Below are positions 25,587-35,620 of a stretch of DNA of 64,000 bases, piece after piece; within the stretch, counting starts at the first letter, position 1; each line of letters begins with the position of its first letter. The notes beneath the pieces are model-generated. The model was not told the origin of the DNA. It saw only the letters and a list, made by a program, of their open reading frames with translations, and made no database searches. This DNA comes from Coraliomargarita sinensis (GTDB taxonomy: Bacteria; Verrucomicrobiota; Verrucomicrobiia; Opitutales; Coraliomargaritaceae). Made by a program: the position numbers and the translations under genes. The stretch spans positions 248,001-312,000 of the forward strand of contig NZ_QHJQ01000003.1 of assembly GCF_003185655.1 (NCBI RefSeq), written 5' to 3'.

Positions 25587-28529
25587 ATGCCCTCTCCCCA
25601 TGATTTACGATTAAGCACGGGCCTTAAGAGGTCCTTGCTTCTCTTTCTCCTCCTTGGCTTCGCACTTCCAGCCCAAGCCTGGCGGTCCAGCTTGTACCCG
25701 GATAGCTGGACACCCCCCGAGAATGCCTCCTTTGATACCGACCCGTTCATACAGGACTTTTCCTACGCCGGTTACCGGAGCGGGGATGAGAGCATTCCAA
25801 ACATCACCAGTCCGGTATACAACGTGACGGACCCGGCTTATGGTGCCGACCCGACCGATGCGAACGATGATACGGCGGCGATTCAGGCCGCGATCGATGA
25901 CGCAGCAGCCGCCGGAGGCGGCGTGATTTATCTGCCGGCGGGGACCTACCGGGTCGATCCCGGCACGAATGACTCCGCACTACGTATTCAGGATTCAAAT
26001 ATCGTGCTCCGTGGCGACGGCGTGGGACAGACCTTCATCCTTAATACGTCCTATGAGATGCGCCGCAAACAAGTGCTGCTGATCAAGCCGCCTTCGACCA
26101 GTTTCGGAAACGAAATTGCGATAACGAATGACCTGCTGAATCCGACCCGCCGGATCCCGGTGGCGGACACTTCTGCCTTCAGCGTCGGGGATATTGTACG
26201 AATGAGATGGACCTTCACTCAGGCCTGGATCGACGAGCATAACCAAGGCAGCTACTGGGACGCATCAACCGGTGAGACTCCCGCCGACGCCCAGTACCTC
26301 AGGGAAGTCCTCGCGGTGGATACCAGTGCCGGCTGGATCGAAGTCGACACCCCCACCCGCTACAGCATGAAAACCCGCGATAATTCCAGAGTACATACGA
26401 TCGGCGGGATGCTTTCCCATGTGGGACTGGAGGATTTTTCCATCGGCAACCTGCAGCACCCCGGCACCACCTGGAACAACGGTGACTACAACGACCCCAC
26501 CAAGCCGGCTTATCAAGTCCACGCCAGTTGGCTGATTTCGGCAGAGGACACGTCCGATTCATGGATCACCGGCGTGGAAAGCTATCAGGCGCCCGGCAAC
26601 ACCTATACCTGCCACATGCTCTCAAATGGGTTGCGACTGCTCCGTTGTTTCCGCGTAACGGTGGCGGACTGTGCCATGCGACGCTCTCAATACGGAGGCG
26701 GCGGCGGGAACGGCTACATGTACCGCATCCAGCACAGCCATGAGAACCTGATCCGTGATTCCATCGCCGACTTCTCCCGCCACGGCTTCGTCATTTCCCA
26801 TGGCGGTACGTCCGGGAATGTCTTCCTCCGCTGTGAAGACCGCAATACAGGACGTTCGACCGGTTCGAGCGGTAGTTATTCGACCGGCGGCTCCGGGAGT
26901 GACCACCATATGCATTTCAGCCACTCCAACCTTTTCGACCAGTGCCACGTCTATAATAGTTTCTTTACCGCCAGCCACCGCGGTAATTCTGGTACGATCC
27001 CTCATGGCCTGAGCTCAGCTCACGGCGTGTATTGGAATACCAGCGGAGAAGGTAATAACAGCACAATTGTTCGAAGCGAACAAGGCCGCTACGGATACAT
27101 CATTGGAACCAGTGGCAGTCAGAACGGCGCCTCCACCCCGACCGGGGGAAACACCTCGCCCATCGACATTCTGGAAGGGGTCGGCGAAGGCAACAACCTG
27201 GAGCCTCAATCCATCTACGCCGATCAAGTGGCCAAACGCGCCCAGGGCCTGCTGCTTGCCATGGAAGCGGATGCCACCGTCGAAATAACTTCGGCCTACC
27301 CGCTAAGCCCGACCGTCTACAATTATGAAAGCGGGGAGCCAACCTATAGCTGGTCGCAAGTCAGCGGCCCGAGCACCACATTCGAAGACCCCTTCGCCTT
27401 GAGCACCACGGTCGCCCTCCCGAGCGAAGGCACCTACGTCTTGGAACTGACCGCCGACAATGGAACCACATCCGTCTCCGATCAGATCACAATCACCGCC
27501 GTGCAGGAGATTATCCCTCCGCTCGAGAACACGGCCTCCCGTGTTGCGGTGGATGAGATACTGGGCCGTTCGCAGGATACGAACTTAAATCCATTGGGCT
27601 ACTATGTGGATTCATCCAACAAGGTCGTCGGGGGCACCGGAAGCAACGGCAGCCGGACCGACAGCAATGTCGTCTACCGCTACAACCTGCCGACCCTGCC
27701 GGCGGGTGAAGTCGTCAGCGGACTATCCATTCAATTCCAAATTAATGCCATCCGGGATCACAGTGGCGACAATTATGAACTGGATGTTTATCTCTTAAAT
27801 ACGGCCGATCCCACAACGACCGGCACGGACCTGTTTTACCATGGCCCCGATGACGCCAGCCATGCTTTCATCGGCAGTCACTATGAATCCTCGCCTCATA
27901 ACAACTCTTACACCTTGCCTGATCCGGCCAATGTCACGTTGACACTCGACAGCGGCGAAGCCCTCACCTTGTTACAGAGTTACTACAGCGGCAATCGACC
28001 CAACCAAACCGAAGCCGCCCTGCGCTTCAACCTCGACCGGGACTACGGCGGCTTAGGTGGCAGCGCCCTCAACCGGTATATTCTGGAAGATTCGGCGTCG
28101 GTTTCCGGACTGACGATACGGACCATGCCCGGGACGCTCAGCGATTGGACGGCCGCCTACGACTTGGGCGGATTGACCGCTCCCGAAGATGATCCGGACG
28201 CCGACGGCATCCCGAATCGTATCGAAGCCTTTTTCGGCACCGATCCTAGCGCAGCCACTGGCAACGTAGCCGACATAACGACCGATGGCACCGTCTCTAC
28301 TTTCACGCACCCTAAAAATCTGCGCCCCCCATCCGACCTCAGCGCCACGTATGAATGGTCGCCCAACCTGGAGGATTGGTATCCCGGCTCCGAGGGGCCG
28401 AGTGGCGGGGCAACCGTCAGCTTCGACGCCTCGACATCGGTGGAGGGCATAACGACGGTAACCGCCACCGCGAGCGAAGTCTTGCCCCAGCTCTTTATCA
28501 GAATTCTGGTCCAGCAGAACACCCTCTGA
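25587..28529 (+). CDS. secreted right-handed beta-helix (pectate-lyase-like) multidomain protein
   Basis: A 980-residue secreted protein. The signal peptide covers about 1-32 (LLLFLLLGFALPAQA). Residues about 75-520 carry a pectate_lyase_3-type start (ADPTDANDDTAAIQAAIDDA, GGGVIYLPAGTY) and a long parallel beta-helix with glycine- and histidine-rich turns (GSGSDHHMHFSHSN). Then come a PKD/REJ-like domain (about 570-635, YSWSQVSGPST), a jelly-roll domain resembling DNRLRE/CBM-type modules (about 650-840), a DPDADGIPNRIEAFFGTDPS calcium motif and a C-terminal phylum-typical domain. A polysaccharide lyase or hydrolase role is likely; substrate unknown. ATG at 25587 is preferred to GTG at 25578. 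Confidence 0.75.
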   Translation: MPSPHDLRLSTGLKRSLLLFLLLGFALPAQAWRSSLYPDSWTPPENASFDTDPFIQDFSYAGYRSGDESIPNITSPVYNVTDPAYGADPTDANDDTAAIQAAIDDAAAAGGGVIYLPAGTYRVDPGTNDSALRIQDSNIVLRGDGVGQTFILNTSYEMRRKQVLLIKPPSTSFGNEIAITNDLLNPTRRIPVADTSAFSVGDIVRMRWTFTQAWIDEHNQGSYWDASTGETPADAQYLREVLAVDTSAGWIEVDTPTRYSMKTRDNSRVHTIGGMLSHVGLEDFSIGNLQHPGTTWNNGDYNDPTKPAYQVHASWLISAEDTSDSWITGVESYQAPGNTYTCHMLSNGLRLLRCFRVTVADCAMRRSQYGGGGGNGYMYRIQHSHENLIRDSIADFSRHGFVISHGGTSGNVFLRCEDRNTGRSTGSSGSYSTGGSGSDHHMHFSHSNLFDQCHVYNSFFTASHRGNSGTIPHGLSSAHGVYWNTSGEGNNSTIVRSEQGRYGYIIGTSGSQNGASTPTGGNTSPIDILEGVGEGNNLEPQSIYADQVAKRAQGLLLAMEADATVEITSAYPLSPTVYNYESGEPTYSWSQVSGPSTTFEDPFALSTTVALPSEGTYVLELTADNGTTSVSDQITITAVQEIIPPLENTASRVAVDEILGRSQDTNLNPLGYYVDSSNKVVGGTGSNGSRTDSNVVYRYNLPTLPAGEVVSGLSIQFQINAIRDHSGDNYELDVYLLNTADPTTTGTDLFYHGPDDASHAFIGSHYESSPHNNSYTLPDPANVTLTLDSGEALTLLQSYYSGNRPNQTEAALRFNLDRDYGGLGGSALNRYILEDSASVSGLTIRTMPGTLSDWTAAYDLGGLTAPEDDPDADGIPNRIEAFFGTDPSAATGNVADITTDGTVSTFTHPKNLRPPSDLSATYEWSPNLEDWYPGSEGPSGGATVSFDASTSVEGITTVTATASEVLPQLFIRILVQQNTL

Positions 28530-28543
28530 CCGCCCCGGAGAAT

Positions 28544-28591
28544 GTAGCCGGCTTCTAGCTGGATGCGGCATTCAGCAAGCTGAAGCCCTAC
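28544..28591. repeat. GTAG-type palindrome between convergent genes
   Basis: GTAG (28544-28547) and CTAC (28588-28591) frame a stem in which GGCTTC (28550) pairs with GAAGCC (28582) and AGCT with AGCT. It sits between two convergent stop codons, so it could end both transcripts. Confidence 0.6.
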
Positions 28592-28600
28592 GCCTGTTCC

Positions 28601-29926
28601 TCATTCGACTGGCTGGGCCGGAAAGGCGAAGACCGGCCAGCCGTTTTTGTCGGTGAGATTGGGAATGGCGATGTCGAACCAGCCCATGCGGACAAACTCC
28701 GGCTCGGAAACGCCCTCGGCCATGACTTCGACATGCTCGCCCTTGATCCGGGCTTCGGCCTCGACAAAGTTTTTCCCGTCCGAGGAAAGTTCGAAATAGC
28801 TGGGCGATTTCCCGTCTGTCGTTGTCAGGCCTTCATCCACGTGATCAAAGCGGACCAAGATCTTGTCGCTCTGGCGAATCGCCCGGGAAAAGACCGGCCC
28901 TGTGGTAACCACATCCTTCCCGTATTGATGTTTCAAAGCCAGAGCCGCCAAACGCTCGCCCACCGGCTGCTTGGATCTAGGATGGATGCGTTTGACGCTG
29001 ATGCCAGTATCGTGCAGCGGGATGATTCCCATGCCCGGAATCTCTTCGGCCGCACGATACTGGGCCGCCCACACACTGTCACTAATCAGAGAAGTCTTCT
29101 CTTCCTGCTTGTTGAAGGGGGCAATCTGCACCTGATAGAATGGAAGTTCCGGCATCTCAAAAACGCGCGACCAACCGGAGTATAGGGCCTTGAGCGAATC
29201 AAAGTAGTTGTCCGCACCACGGTTGGACTCTCCCTGATACCAGATAACGCCCTTGATGGCATAATCCGTCAAAGGCGCCACCCGCTCGTTGTAGATCTTT
29301 GAACTTTTCGGGCCCAGCTCGTAAGCCTCAGCTTCGGCCGGGGGGACGAAAGGCTCGATCTTCGAGCCGTTCTGGGCGACCACCACATAAGCGACCGGCA
29401 CATCCAGAGTTTGCTCCAACTTCAAGGCGAAGAAGAAGGCGACCGCTGAGGTTTGTGTCGCCTGTTCTGAGAGAAGGTACCACTTCCCCCGGATGTAGGC
29501 CCGCACACGCTTATTGTCTTTTTGTGCGGCAAAGACTTTCTGCTGATCCCCGCGCGATTGCCGGATCCCGGTGGCCATATTGGATTGCCCGGAGGCCCAC
29601 CAAACCTCACCGACCAGAACGTCCTGCAGCGCGATACGGTTACTCGCTTCCACAGTCAACTCCCGCGGCTCGGAACTTGCCGCTAGAGGAGCAAGATAAA
29701 GCTTCCAGTTTCCATCGTGATCCGCCTTGGCGGAAACCTGCTGGCCGGCAAAGCCCGCCGTAACTCTCTCGCCCGGTTCCGCCGTGCCCCAGATGCAGTT
29801 GGGCACCCCCTGCTGCAGGATCATGTGGTCCTGAAAGATCTCCGGCAGCACAACTTCGGCGCGGGCAAGCGGCATCGTGATTAAGAGGATCGAAAATAGG
29901 TGCAGAGGAGTCAGGAGTGTTCTCAT
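28601..29926 (-). CDS. secreted sialate O-acetylesterase-like SGNH hydrolase
   Basis: A 441-residue esterase of the SASA family, exported by a signal peptide (1-23). After an N-terminal beta domain (DHMILQQGVPNCIWGTAEPG) the SGNH block I GEVWWASGQSNM supplies the nucleophile serine (about residue 114). GVIWYQGESN is the Asn/Gly oxyanion block, and HPRSKQPVGERLA carries the catalytic histidine. The residue usually Asp before Ile-His in the family (DIHP) is Arg here (KRIHP), which may alter catalysis. It likely removes acetyl groups from glycans. It is divergent from another SASA-type gene. Confidence 0.85.
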   Translation of the reverse strand: MRTLLTPLHLFSILLITMPLARAEVVLPEIFQDHMILQQGVPNCIWGTAEPGERVTAGFAGQQVSAKADHDGNWKLYLAPLAASSEPRELTVEASNRIALQDVLVGEVWWASGQSNMATGIRQSRGDQQKVFAAQKDNKRVRAYIRGKWYLLSEQATQTSAVAFFFALKLEQTLDVPVAYVVVAQNGSKIEPFVPPAEAEAYELGPKSSKIYNERVAPLTDYAIKGVIWYQGESNRGADNYFDSLKALYSGWSRVFEMPELPFYQVQIAPFNKQEEKTSLISDSVWAAQYRAAEEIPGMGIIPLHDTGISVKRIHPRSKQPVGERLAALALKHQYGKDVVTTGPVFSRAIRQSDKILVRFDHVDEGLTTTDGKSPSYFELSSDGKNFVEAEARIKGEHVEVMAEGVSEPEFVRMGWFDIAIPNLTDKNGWPVFAFPAQPVE

Positions 29927-30295
29927 TGATTATGATTTATTTTAAATATGCGGCGGGCTGAATAAGACTTAGCAATGGTCGACCCAAACGTGTGTGATGT
30001 AATTGGTCTTCGGTGGATCATCGGCAATCCACGCTGACAGACAAGGAATTTGACAAAATATCTGCCCCGTTAATACGTCTAAATAATAAGATTAGCCGGC
30101 ATCATATCAGCAATCATACCGTTTAATATCTGATTCATCCTTGCCAGTCCGATGCGCCGGGCAGTATATGGAATGAAGGTTTTTGTAAAAAACTTCGCCA
30201 TAACCGACTTGGCAAAATTCAGCCTGTTACTGCACTTTCACCGCTGCGCGCGGTCCAAGCTAACACACTTCCAATATCCCCACCTGAACCATCTC
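29927..30295. other. divergent intergenic region without a gene
   Basis: This 369-base AT-richer stretch separates two divergent SASA-type esterase genes. I see a small hairpin GTGGAT...ATCCAC near 30012-30034 and a TTGACA near 30050, but no convincing promoter pair, no operator resembling those of the sulfatase locus and no reading frame that looks coding. Confidence 0.5.
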
Positions 30296-31957
30296 ATGAA
30301 GACACTATATATCGCCTGCAGTTTAGCAGGCCTACTCGCCCTGACGGCTAACGCCGAAACCAAACTCAAGAAAGAAAAGCTGCAGATCGTCTTTCTCATG
30401 GGCCAATCCAACATGGTGGGTCTGGCCGATCCGGAGACGGCGGTTTACCTGACCGAGCCCGCTTATGTGCCGCCTAAAGATTTTGTCACCAAGAAATCGG
30501 AGTTCTTCGATTGGCAAAACCTTTACTGGCAGGGTGTGCGTACTTTTAAGGGCCCGCAGAAATACAAGGACGAACTCGATGCACTCGTTGAAGAGCGCCG
30601 CATGTCGCGGATGAAGTGGCGGCAGCGGGTCAAGGGACAACATGGCCCCTGGCAGGAGGCCTGGGGTAAAAAACCGGAGGGCAAGGGCCGCGGCGTGATG
30701 TATCCCTATCTTGATGCGAAAGCCGCCGAGGAAGGCATCTACGAACGAATGGACGCCATTATCGGACACCCGGACAACGAGTTTACAGTCGAAGCCGCCT
30801 ATCAGGAGCTGATCGCCCGGGATAAGGTAATTGCCGATGAGATCGAACTTGTGCGCCGAGAATACCTACAGGATGCCGACCATTCGGATTTCCAATCTTT
30901 TCAGGATGCCATCAAGGCCGCCAAGATTCCGCGGAATCTGGAAAGCGACGTCGAGCAATGGCGGAGTACCTATGCTCATTTGGCCCGGGAACATGTCAAT
31001 TTGCCGATCGCCGAGCGCGTCCACATCGTCGCCCATGGTCATGTGGATGGATCGGAAGGTGAGAAGAACCGCTACACCACTCACGGCCCGCTGAGCGTCG
31101 GCTTCGGTGGAAGTATCAACAAGATCGGCCCGGAATACGGAATCGGTATCGCACTTGAACGCATGGTGGATGCGCCCATTCTTCTCGTCAAATGCTCCTG
31201 GGGGAACACCGCGATCAAGGATGCCTGGCGTCCGCCCACACTGGACGGTGTCGAGACACCGTCCGAGAAAGCAGCCCGCGAGGCCTGGAACAAAAAGATG
31301 GCGGCCCGGGCCGAAGCCGAGGGGCGTGAATATACTCCTGTACCGGCGCCGAAAAAAACCGGTGAGCTTTCCTATTGCTGGGGCATGACCCTGCCCCATA
31401 TCGAAAAGGTGCTGGCCGACCCCGGTAAATACCACCCCGAGTATGATCCTGATCTTGGCTACGAGATCGGCGGCATGGTCTGGTTCCAGGGCTACAGCGA
31501 TCAAAACAATCCGGCTTACGGGGAACACTTGGTCGAGCTGGTCAATTTCATGCGTGATCAAGTCGATACACCCGACATGCCTTTTGTGGCCGGAACGCTT
31601 GGCATGCCTGCTTACAGACATATGGCTCTTGAAGGCAACGTGAACGGCGGCATGATCCAGGCCGCACAGTTCCCCGGGATGCGCGGCACGATGGATGTCG
31701 TCAATACCGCCCCCTATTTCCCACTCGAATTGGACATGGCCCACAACGTGCGCACTGGCATGGATAAGGAGGACCCGGAACATGCCAAGGCCATGGACAT
31801 CCTTAAACGAGCCACCAGCAATAAAGGGTTCCACTACCACGGCAGCGCAAAATGCTTCCTGCTGATGGGCGATGCCATGGGCCGGAGTCTGGCCAATTTG
31901 ATGGCCGGCGGCGAACCGAAGATCTTCGAACAACTCACCTGCATTTCCTGCGAGTAA
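30296..31957 (+). CDS. secreted SASA-domain carbohydrate esterase with charged insert
   Basis: A 553-residue exported protein. ATG at 30296 begins a good signal peptide (MKTLYIACSLAGLLALTANA); the frame extends to 30152 but without coding character. Block I is IVFLMGQSNMVGL with the catalytic serine. A highly charged, helix-rich insert of about 170 residues follows. SFGFGGS-like VGFGGSINKIGPEYGIG and LLVKCSWGNT are oxyanion elements, GGMVWFQGYSD is the WxQG block, and GFHYHGSAKCFLLMGDAMG near the C-terminus carries the histidine in the form seen in planctomycete/verrucomicrobial SASA proteins. The insert may form a lid. Confidence 0.8.
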   Translation: MKTLYIACSLAGLLALTANAETKLKKEKLQIVFLMGQSNMVGLADPETAVYLTEPAYVPPKDFVTKKSEFFDWQNLYWQGVRTFKGPQKYKDELDALVEERRMSRMKWRQRVKGQHGPWQEAWGKKPEGKGRGVMYPYLDAKAAEEGIYERMDAIIGHPDNEFTVEAAYQELIARDKVIADEIELVRREYLQDADHSDFQSFQDAIKAAKIPRNLESDVEQWRSTYAHLAREHVNLPIAERVHIVAHGHVDGSEGEKNRYTTHGPLSVGFGGSINKIGPEYGIGIALERMVDAPILLVKCSWGNTAIKDAWRPPTLDGVETPSEKAAREAWNKKMAARAEAEGREYTPVPAPKKTGELSYCWGMTLPHIEKVLADPGKYHPEYDPDLGYEIGGMVWFQGYSDQNNPAYGEHLVELVNFMRDQVDTPDMPFVAGTLGMPAYRHMALEGNVNGGMIQAAQFPGMRGTMDVVNTAPYFPLELDMAHNVRTGMDKEDPEHAKAMDILKRATSNKGFHYHGSAKCFLLMGDAMGRSLANLMAGGEPKIFEQLTCISCE

Positions 31958-32007
31958 GCACAGTAAGTCGACACACCGGCTGAAGCCAACATAACAAGTT
32001 CATTTAG

Positions 32008-35000
32008 ATGCAAAACTTAATACAATATTTCTCCCATCCCCTGTTCATTTCGCTGGGTCTTTTACTACCAAGTCTGGCCACAGCCGCCGGCAACAACAAC
32101 GCGGGGCCCGATCAAGTTTACCAGTTACGACCGGCAGAAGACAAAGAGCGCGCTTTTGGCCACGTTGGAGCGACAGGTATATTTGCACGCATCTATCCCG
32201 GCGTGGAAGTCCGGGTCGAATCACTTATTGAAGGCTCGCCCGCCGACGGAAAGTTTGCTGTCGGCGATATCCTGACCGGCGTGAACGGCGTGCAGCTGCA
32301 AGGCAAAAATCCTTTCGTGGTTCTCGGGAACGCCCTGACCGAAGCCGAAGCAACGAACGGAAAACTCACCTTCGACGTACGCTCACCCGAGGGAAAAGCC
32401 ACCCGCAAACAAACGATTACCATTCCGGTTTATGGTCCCTACAGTGAGACCTGGCCTCTCGATTGCGCGAAGTCGGACAAGATCGTCCGTGAGGCTGCCG
32501 AGTTTTTCTCGGATCCGAAATGGCTCCAGGATACCGGCATGCCCGGAGCGTTGACGGCTCTCTTCCTTCTCTCCACCGGCGACGATAAATACCTGCCGAC
32601 AGTCAAAGCCTACTTCGACAACTTCCCCGATAAAGTTGAGCAAATTGGCAAGCACACCTGGAACAACGGGTACAACGGCATCGCCTGTGCCGAATACTAC
32701 CTACGCACCGGCGATAAGTCCGTCCTGCCGATTATTCAGTATTACGCCGACGATGCCGAGCGCCGCCAGAAGTTCGGTGTGGGCTGGATCCACTGGGGCG
32801 ATGGTGTCAACCCGCGCTACGTCGCCGGCGGCCTTATGAATCCGGCGGGGGCCCAGGTACTCACCACCCTACTTCTTGCCAAGGAGTGCGGTGTGGATGT
32901 GGATGAAGACACCCTGCTCGGCTCGCTGCGTTATTTCTACCGTTTTGCCGGCAAGGGCACCGTACCTTACGGCGACCACCGGGGCGAAGGTGCCCTCGGC
33001 TCAAATGGCAAGGACGGTATGATTGCCGCCGCCATGCAGATCGCCTGTGGTTCCAGTGGAGACACCACGATTTATGAAGAAGCCCGCAAGCATTTAGGGC
33101 TCTCCATGATGACCAGTTACTCCGGCCTCGTGGTGGGCCATGGTGATAAGGGCCGTGGCGACGCGATCTGGCGAAGTCTTGTGAGCCACTACCTGATGGA
33201 CCTGCGCCCCGAACAATACCGCACCGCCATGGACCGCCTGAAATGGTGGCATGATTTGAGCCGCCTGCCCAGCGGCGCTCTCGAGTTTGCGACGCTCGAA
33301 TGGCGCAACGGCGACTTGGGCTCCTCCGGGGCCGGCGTCGGACTCTCTTACACTGCGCCGCGCAAAACCCTCCGCATTACCGGGGCGCCGCGCACGGAAC
33401 ACTCGGTCGATTACAAACTGCCGGAGCAACTCTGGGGGACGGAAGCGGACCTCGCCTTTCACTCCATTGACCACAATCCGAAATACTACAATTACGGCGG
33501 CGAAGAACCGACCCATATTCCCTACTGGACTTTCGGCAGTGCCTACTGGACGCCCGAGTGGGACCCTGAGGTGCACACCCGGGAAAAGATGCTGAAGAAC
33601 GTTTACCACCGCCGCTACATGATTCGGGCACAGGCGGCCAAAGCCATGCTCGTGATGGGGCGCCTCGATGACTTGGAGAATCTGCTCAGTGACCCTGACC
33701 CGCGGGTGCGCCGGGCCGGGATCGACGGTCTGATCGACTACCGCTACTGGTTTGCGATGGGCAAGAACCCGGTCAAGCCGGAGCAGTTCACCCCCGGCAT
33801 GCTCAAGGCCGTACGTCGGATGTTGAGTGACCCCGAAGAATCCTGGTGGGTCGTCGATGGCGCGCTCATGTTGCTCAAGCAAGCATCGGCCGAAGAGATT
33901 ATTGCCATGCTGCCACTTATCAAACCATGGACCCAGCACAGCGACTGGTGGCTGCGGGAAGATGCCTTTGTCGCCCTTTCCGGGACCGAGAAGGATCCGG
34001 AACATTATCAAAAGGTGCTTCCCCTGATGCTCGATATTTTGGCGAATGAATACCACACCATGCCCCGCGGCCGCATGCTTAATCATTTCAATGCCATGCT
34101 GAGAAAGCACGGCGAGAAAAGTGACATCGGCTCGACCATCGTTGCTGGCCTGAAGGACTCCGTGCAGGAAAGTGAGATTAAAGACGGGCTACGCGCCCCC
34201 GAGGGCGCCTGGAATGTGATGCAGGCCGCCAAGCTCTGCCTGGAGCGTGACCCGTCCACCGCCATGGCTGTCGCTGAAATGATCCGCCAGCGGATGGACT
34301 CATTCGATACCGGTAGCTTGATCACACTTGTGGGTACGCCCAACTCCAATGCACGCGTGCCCAAAAACGGACTTTATCCTGCCCTGGAAACCCTTCAAGG
34401 CGATCAGCATGACGCATTGGTCGATGCACTCTACGGGACCTACCGCGAGGAATTCATTGCCCGCATCAAGCAGGAGGAACGCCCTTACGATCAGGCTCTG
34501 GTCGACACTCTGATCGATCTCACCCAGTTGAAAGAAGATGCTGCCGGCTGGCAGCCGCTGGGCACACTCAAACCGGAAGACCGGATCTGGCGCTTCACCA
34601 CCTTCGATCCCATGCGTGAAGAAGACGAAATGCACCCGCGCGAACGCAAGCGCTTCCGCCGCGTGCAGATGGCGCAGCAGCTCGATGGCTGGCAGAACGT
34701 CGACTTCGATGACCGCGCTTGGCGCACCGGCAGAGGCCCGATCGGCAAGGGCCCCGATGAATTCCGCGGCGTGCAAATCCCGAACGTGACGGATTGGGGC
34801 GAAGGCGAGTTCATTATCATGCGCACCACCTTCGAGGTCGAGGATCTGGATTATGATGCCTTCCGGCTCCGCATCCTCGCCCGTCAGGGATATGATGTTT
34901 ACCTGAACGGCAAGCTAGTCGAAAACTACGTCTGGTGGAAAGATATGCCCGCCTACCGGCGCTTCCCCCTCAGTCCGCAGGAAGCCAAGTTACTAAAGAA

Positions 35001-35121
35001 AGGGACCAACGTCCTCGCGGCCTACGGGAATATGGAATACCATAAAAAGACCAAGGAGCCCGCCGCACAAATGGACCTCTACGTCGAAGGCCTTCGCCTG
35101 TCCGATATCATTGGCGATTAA
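32008..35121 (+). CDS. secreted PDZ-DUF6288 protein with HEAT-like region
   Basis: A 1037-residue exported protein. Signal peptide about 1-27. Residues about 50-140 are a PDZ domain (ARIYPGVEVRVESLIEGSPADGK, VGDILTGVNG). Residues about 150-560 match, as I recall it, DUF6288, an alpha/alpha-barrel-like region with repeated helix pairs (WNNGYNGIACAEYYLRTGD, HWGDG, GDHRGEGALGSNGKDG). A HEAT-repeat-like helical part (560-850) and a beta-sandwich C-terminal domain (FEVEDLDYDAFRLRILARQG, VYLNGKLVENY) follow. The gene starts 50 bases after the SASA esterase, so both may be co-transcribed for glycan handling. The activity is unknown. Confidence 0.75.
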   Translation: MQNLIQYFSHPLFISLGLLLPSLATAAGNNNAGPDQVYQLRPAEDKERAFGHVGATGIFARIYPGVEVRVESLIEGSPADGKFAVGDILTGVNGVQLQGKNPFVVLGNALTEAEATNGKLTFDVRSPEGKATRKQTITIPVYGPYSETWPLDCAKSDKIVREAAEFFSDPKWLQDTGMPGALTALFLLSTGDDKYLPTVKAYFDNFPDKVEQIGKHTWNNGYNGIACAEYYLRTGDKSVLPIIQYYADDAERRQKFGVGWIHWGDGVNPRYVAGGLMNPAGAQVLTTLLLAKECGVDVDEDTLLGSLRYFYRFAGKGTVPYGDHRGEGALGSNGKDGMIAAAMQIACGSSGDTTIYEEARKHLGLSMMTSYSGLVVGHGDKGRGDAIWRSLVSHYLMDLRPEQYRTAMDRLKWWHDLSRLPSGALEFATLEWRNGDLGSSGAGVGLSYTAPRKTLRITGAPRTEHSVDYKLPEQLWGTEADLAFHSIDHNPKYYNYGGEEPTHIPYWTFGSAYWTPEWDPEVHTREKMLKNVYHRRYMIRAQAAKAMLVMGRLDDLENLLSDPDPRVRRAGIDGLIDYRYWFAMGKNPVKPEQFTPGMLKAVRRMLSDPEESWWVVDGALMLLKQASAEEIIAMLPLIKPWTQHSDWWLREDAFVALSGTEKDPEHYQKVLPLMLDILANEYHTMPRGRMLNHFNAMLRKHGEKSDIGSTIVAGLKDSVQESEIKDGLRAPEGAWNVMQAAKLCLERDPSTAMAVAEMIRQRMDSFDTGSLITLVGTPNSNARVPKNGLYPALETLQGDQHDALVDALYGTYREEFIARIKQEERPYDQALVDTLIDLTQLKEDAAGWQPLGTLKPEDRIWRFTTFDPMREEDEMHPRERKRFRRVQMAQQLDGWQNVDFDDRAWRTGRGPIGKGPDEFRGVQIPNVTDWGEGEFIIMRTTFEVEDLDYDAFRLRILARQGYDVYLNGKLVENYVWWKDMPAYRRFPLSPQEAKLLKKGTNVLAAYGNMEYHKKTKEPAAQMDLYVEGLRLSDIIGD

Positions 35122-35130
35122 TACCAAGTC

Positions 35131-35298
35131 TCACCGCTTCAAGAGCATGAGCCCGCTGCTGAGAAAAATAGCCGCAGCGATCAAAGCTTCACCGCCGGAC
35201 GCACGAAGTATGTCGCTGGAGCTTTGAGTCATGACAATCACCAAGAGAATCACGCCTAATGTGACCAGAATTTGAGAAGGGGTAATTATGTTTTTCAA
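35131..35298 (-). CDS. small two-helix membrane protein
   Basis: A 55-residue reading frame from TTG at 35298 begins (L/M)KNIITPSQILVTLGVIL and continues with ILLVIVMTQSSS, a short polar turn (ILRASGGE) and ALIAAAIFLSSGLMLLKR. It gives two hydrophobic helices with a basic end, which is protein-like, and there is no conflicting gene on the other strand. No clear ribosome-binding site was seen and the non-ATG start is a weakness. The stop lies 9 bases after the convergent DUF6288 gene. Confidence 0.5.
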   Translation of the reverse strand: MKNIITPSQILVTLGVILLVIVMTQSSSDILRASGGEALIAAAIFLSSGLMLLKR

Positions 35299-35620
35299 TC
35301 TTTTATGGGGGATAGACAGTTTGCGGCGCCGCGCTCATGAATTGACGCAGGCCTGATTGTAACATGACCAGTCGTCACAAGAAAGCGACCAAACAATGTG
35401 AGAGACCTTTTCAAAAGAAGGTTTGAACTTATTTCCGTAGCAATGGTGCGCTATCATCGTCGAATATTTCCGTGAACAGGAGATAAAACTGCCCCGCGTC
35501 AGTTCGCTTCGCCATGATCCTTGGTTCGCACCGTTATCGCAGGTAATACGAATGCACGTTGTTTTGGCCGAACATGTGTTCGCGGTTGCCAGAGGAGCCG
35601 AAGCCCTTTCAATTTCACCT
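35299..35620. other. intergenic region without a gene
   Basis: About 320 bases before the HemX/CcsA gene. I see no convincing gene. The reading frame of the membrane protein is open back to 35552, but that extension lacks hydrophobic helices and starts the homology only at 35621. Confidence 0.4.

Noticed and set aside
30866..31933. Reverse-strand open frame of about 355 codons
   Set aside because: It is antisense to the SASA-domain esterase gene and shows no signal peptide, motif or coding character of its own.
33094..34110. Reverse-strand open frame of about 338 codons
   Set aside because: It is antisense to the DUF6288 gene. The histidine/glycine-rich composition is the mirror of the real frame.
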